Of a stretch of DNA of 64,000 nucleotides, positions 62,201 to 64,000 are shown piece after piece. The stretch comes from Fasciola hepatica. Lineage: Eukaryota > Platyhelminthes > Trematoda > Plagiorchiida > Fasciolidae. Below the pieces are notes generated by a model. It was not told the DNA's origin. It saw only the letters and a program-made list of their open reading frames with translations, and made no database searches. Positions within the stretch are counted from its first letter, which is position 1. Every line of letters starts with the position of its first letter. Both the position numbers and the translations under genes were made by a program. The stretch is from NCBI GenBank assembly GCA_948099385.1, contig CANUEZ040000205.1, forward strand, positions 2,108,001 through 2,172,000. The letters run 5' to 3'.

Positions 62201-64000
62201 GATTAGATTAGATTAGATTAGATTAGATTAGATTTGTATAATATGATTGATCATGCAGCTTGAACGCTCAACTGAGCATTGAAATGCATGGAAGCACTCA
62301 CTGTACAGCTGTTTCATCCTTGTTCGGACTCGACTCATCAGCAGTGCAAATCGACCAAGCAACCACGGGCACTCCAACAACCTCTGAACCATTGTGAATC
62401 GAACAACTTAACAACACAAGGCTATCCGGGATGGCTATCAACGCTTTGTTCAACATCTACACTACATGATTTAGCACCCTTCCCAAACTGGCTTCAAATT
62501 TGAATGGTAACAACCAGCTTCACGCACACCGATCCACTCCTATGATGGATGACTTCTCTGTAGGGGCCTAAGTACAACCAACGCATTCCCAAATGATAAA
62601 CCTTCACAGCTTCCTTACTATGCATGCAATTGATTAGTAGTGGGAGATTAGATTAGATTAGATTAGATTAGATTAGATTTGTATAATATGTTTGATCATG
62701 CAGCTTGAACGCTCAACTGAGCATTGAAATCCATGGAAGCACTCAATGTACAGCTGTTTCATCCTTGTTCGGACTCGACTCATCAGCAGTGCACATCGAC
62801 CGAGCAACCACGGGCACTCCAACAACCGCTGAACCATTGTGAATCGAACAACTTAACAACACAAGGCTATCCGGGATGGCTATCAACGCTTTGTTCAACA
62901 TCTACACTACATCATATAGCACCGTTCCCAAACTGGCTTCAAATTTGAATGGTAACAACCAGCTTCACGCACACCGATCAACTCCTATGATGGATGGCTC
63001 CTCTGTAAGGGCCTAAGTACAACCAACGCATTCCCAAATAATAAACCTACACAGCTTCCTTACTATGCATGCAATTGATTAGTAGTAGGAGATTAGATTA
63101 GATTAGATTAGAATAGGTTTGTATAATATGATTGATCATGCAGCTTGAACGCTCAACTGAGCATTGAAATCAATGGGTGCGCTCATTGTACAGCTGCTTC
63201 ATCCTTGTTCGGACTCGACTCATCAGCAGTGCACATCGACCGAGCAACCACGGGGACTCCAACAACCGCTGGACCATTGTGAATCGAACAACTTAACAAC
63301 ACAAGGCTATCCGGGATGGCTATCAACGCTTTGTTCAACATCTACACTACATGATATAGCACCGTTCACAAACTGGCTTCAAATTTGAATGGTAACAACC
63401 AGCTTCGCGCACACCGATCGACTCCTATGATGGATGACTTCTCTGTAGGGGCCGAAGTACAACCAACGCATTCCCAAATGATAAACCTAAACAGCTTCAT
63501 TACTATGCATGCAATTGATTAGTAGTAGGAGATTAGATTAGATTAGATTAGAATAGATTTGTATAATATGATTGATCATGCAGCTTGAACGCTCAACTGA
63601 GCATTGAAATGCATGGAAGCACTCAATGTACAGCTGTTTCATCCTTGTTCGGACTCGACTCATCAGCAGTGCACATCGACCGAGCAACCACGGGCACTCC
63701 AACAACCTCTAAACCATTGTGAATCGAACAACTTAACAATACAAGGCTATCCGGGATCGCTATCAACGCTTTGTTCAACATCTACACTACATCATATAGC
63801 ACCCTTCACAAACTGGCTTCAAATTTGAATGGTAACAACCAGCTTCACGCACACCGATCGACTCCTATGAAGGATGACTTCTCTGTACGGGCCTAAGTAC
63901 AACCAACACATTCCCAAATGATAAACCTACACTGCTTCCTTACTATGCATGCAATTGATTAGTAGTAGGAGATTAGATTAGATTAGATTAGATTAGATTA
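56271..64000 (+). repeat. Ordinary monomers to the window edge, with a six-monomer echo (offset 2652 bp)
   Basis: Units keep normal spacing. A local duplicate links about 58.62-58.90 kb with 61.27-61.55 kb at 2652 bp. It shares CTACACGGCTTCC, the short linker, the CTGTTCAGC start and GTGCCCATCG. GCTGAACTGAGC occurs in units 60965 and 61834, and AACCTCT in place of AACCGCT in 62279 and 63604. Unit 61390 has CTCGTTCATCAG, two bases short. The window ends inside the GATTA linker that follows the 144th landmark. Confidence 0.75.

Larger units (their letters stand above)
1..64000 (+). repeat. Complex satellite array, ~442-bp monomer, 144 landmarks, fills the whole window
   Basis: One unit repeats head to tail in a single orientation with no interruption and no foreign insert. 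Landmark TTG positions are 319, 759, 1199, 1639, 2084, 2524, 2975, 3426, 3872 and so on, ending 62279, 62724, 63164, 63604. The 143 complete periods span 63,285 bp, mean 442.6 bp. Common lengths are 440, 445, 447 and 450 bp; the extremes are 425 and 465. Steps of 5 bp come from the GATTA linker. Other shifts come from small core indels: +2 in CATCATATGTAGC, +1 in GATGACACC, -1 in TTCAAATTGAA. Both ends of the window fall inside the array. Such an array is typical of eukaryotic heterochromatin, but the species and chromosomal location cannot be told from sequence alone. No gene was recognised in any of it. Confidence 0.98.

Noticed and set aside
319..63828. More than a hundred small protein genes (the 62- to 119-codon open frames on the plus strand)
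   Set aside because: They are the same frame repeated by the satellite. Variant sites mostly change residues, the frame starts at TTG, many copies are frameshifted or contain stops, and no ribosome binding site, known domain or signal is recognisable.
1..64000. CRISPR array
   Set aside because: The repeating unit is about 440 bp and the whole unit is conserved. There are no short direct repeats separated by unique spacers.
1..64000. CENP-B box
   Set aside because: I looked on both strands for the TTCG....A..CGGG core. TTCGGACTCG and TATCCGGGAT contain fragments only, and no full match was seen.
1..64000. Transposon, retroelement or SINE tandem array
   Set aside because: No terminal repeats, target-site duplications, poly-A tail, reverse transcriptase or transposase was found. 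The B-box-like motif alone is too weak to call a tRNA-derived element.
1..64000. rDNA intergenic spacer repeats
   Set aside because: No rRNA coding sequence occurs in 64 kb, and a spacer array this long without a gene would be unusual.

Overview
The whole 64 kb window is one uninterrupted tandem satellite array. A unit of about 440 bp recurs head to tail, always in the same orientation, from the first base to the last. Using the TTG of the conserved GAGCATTGAAAT motif as landmark, I count 144 landmarks from 319 to 63604. That gives 143 complete periods with a mean of 442.6 bp. The window opens in mid-monomer and closes inside a GATTA tract, so the array continues on both sides. I found no unique sequence, no protein gene, no rRNA or tRNA gene, no transposon and no CRISPR array.

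The organism cannot be named from this sequence. A long, homogenised complex satellite with nested higher-order duplications is typical of eukaryotic heterochromatin (centromeric, pericentromeric, subtelomeric or sex-chromosome DNA) and is not expected of a bacterium or phage. Each monomer carries a short (GATTA)n tract, which is (TTAGA)n in another phase and one base away from the arthropod telomere repeat TTAGG. That is suggestive only.

Each monomer has two parts. One is a well-conserved core of about 400 bp. It holds a 12-bp perfect palindrome TTCAAATTTGAA, other small dyads (TGCATGCA, CTGTACAG, GCTCAACTGAGC), an AT-rich TGTATAATATG box and a minus-strand sequence resembling a Pol III B box. 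The other is a (GATTA)n linker of 2 to 9 units, which accounts for most of the length variation (425 to 465 bp, mainly in 5-bp steps). Small core indels (+1, +2, -1) account for the rest. Monomers differ at a limited set of recurring positions, often with two to four alternative bases, shuffled as local haplotypes.

Several larger duplications sit inside the array. Their periods are 1320 bp (1-1.9 kb), 451 bp (2.56-3.54 kb), 2223 bp (3.4-6.0 kb), 3983 and 3558 bp (6.5-14.5 kb), 2219 bp (15.4-18.5 kb), about 2.2 kb (22-25.7 kb), 3947 bp (29.6-37.6 kb), 1335 bp (39.7-42.3 kb), 894-899 bp (42.8-44.7 kb), 1330 bp (45.0-48.1 kb), 445 and 1769 bp (54.3-56.3 kb) and 2652 bp (58.6-61.5 kb). They record repeated unequal exchange and conversion. 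A 74-codon frame (TTG start, or ATG three codons later) is open in many monomers. I judge it a by-product of repeat homogeneity, because most common variant sites change the amino acid and many monomers carry frameshifts or stops.
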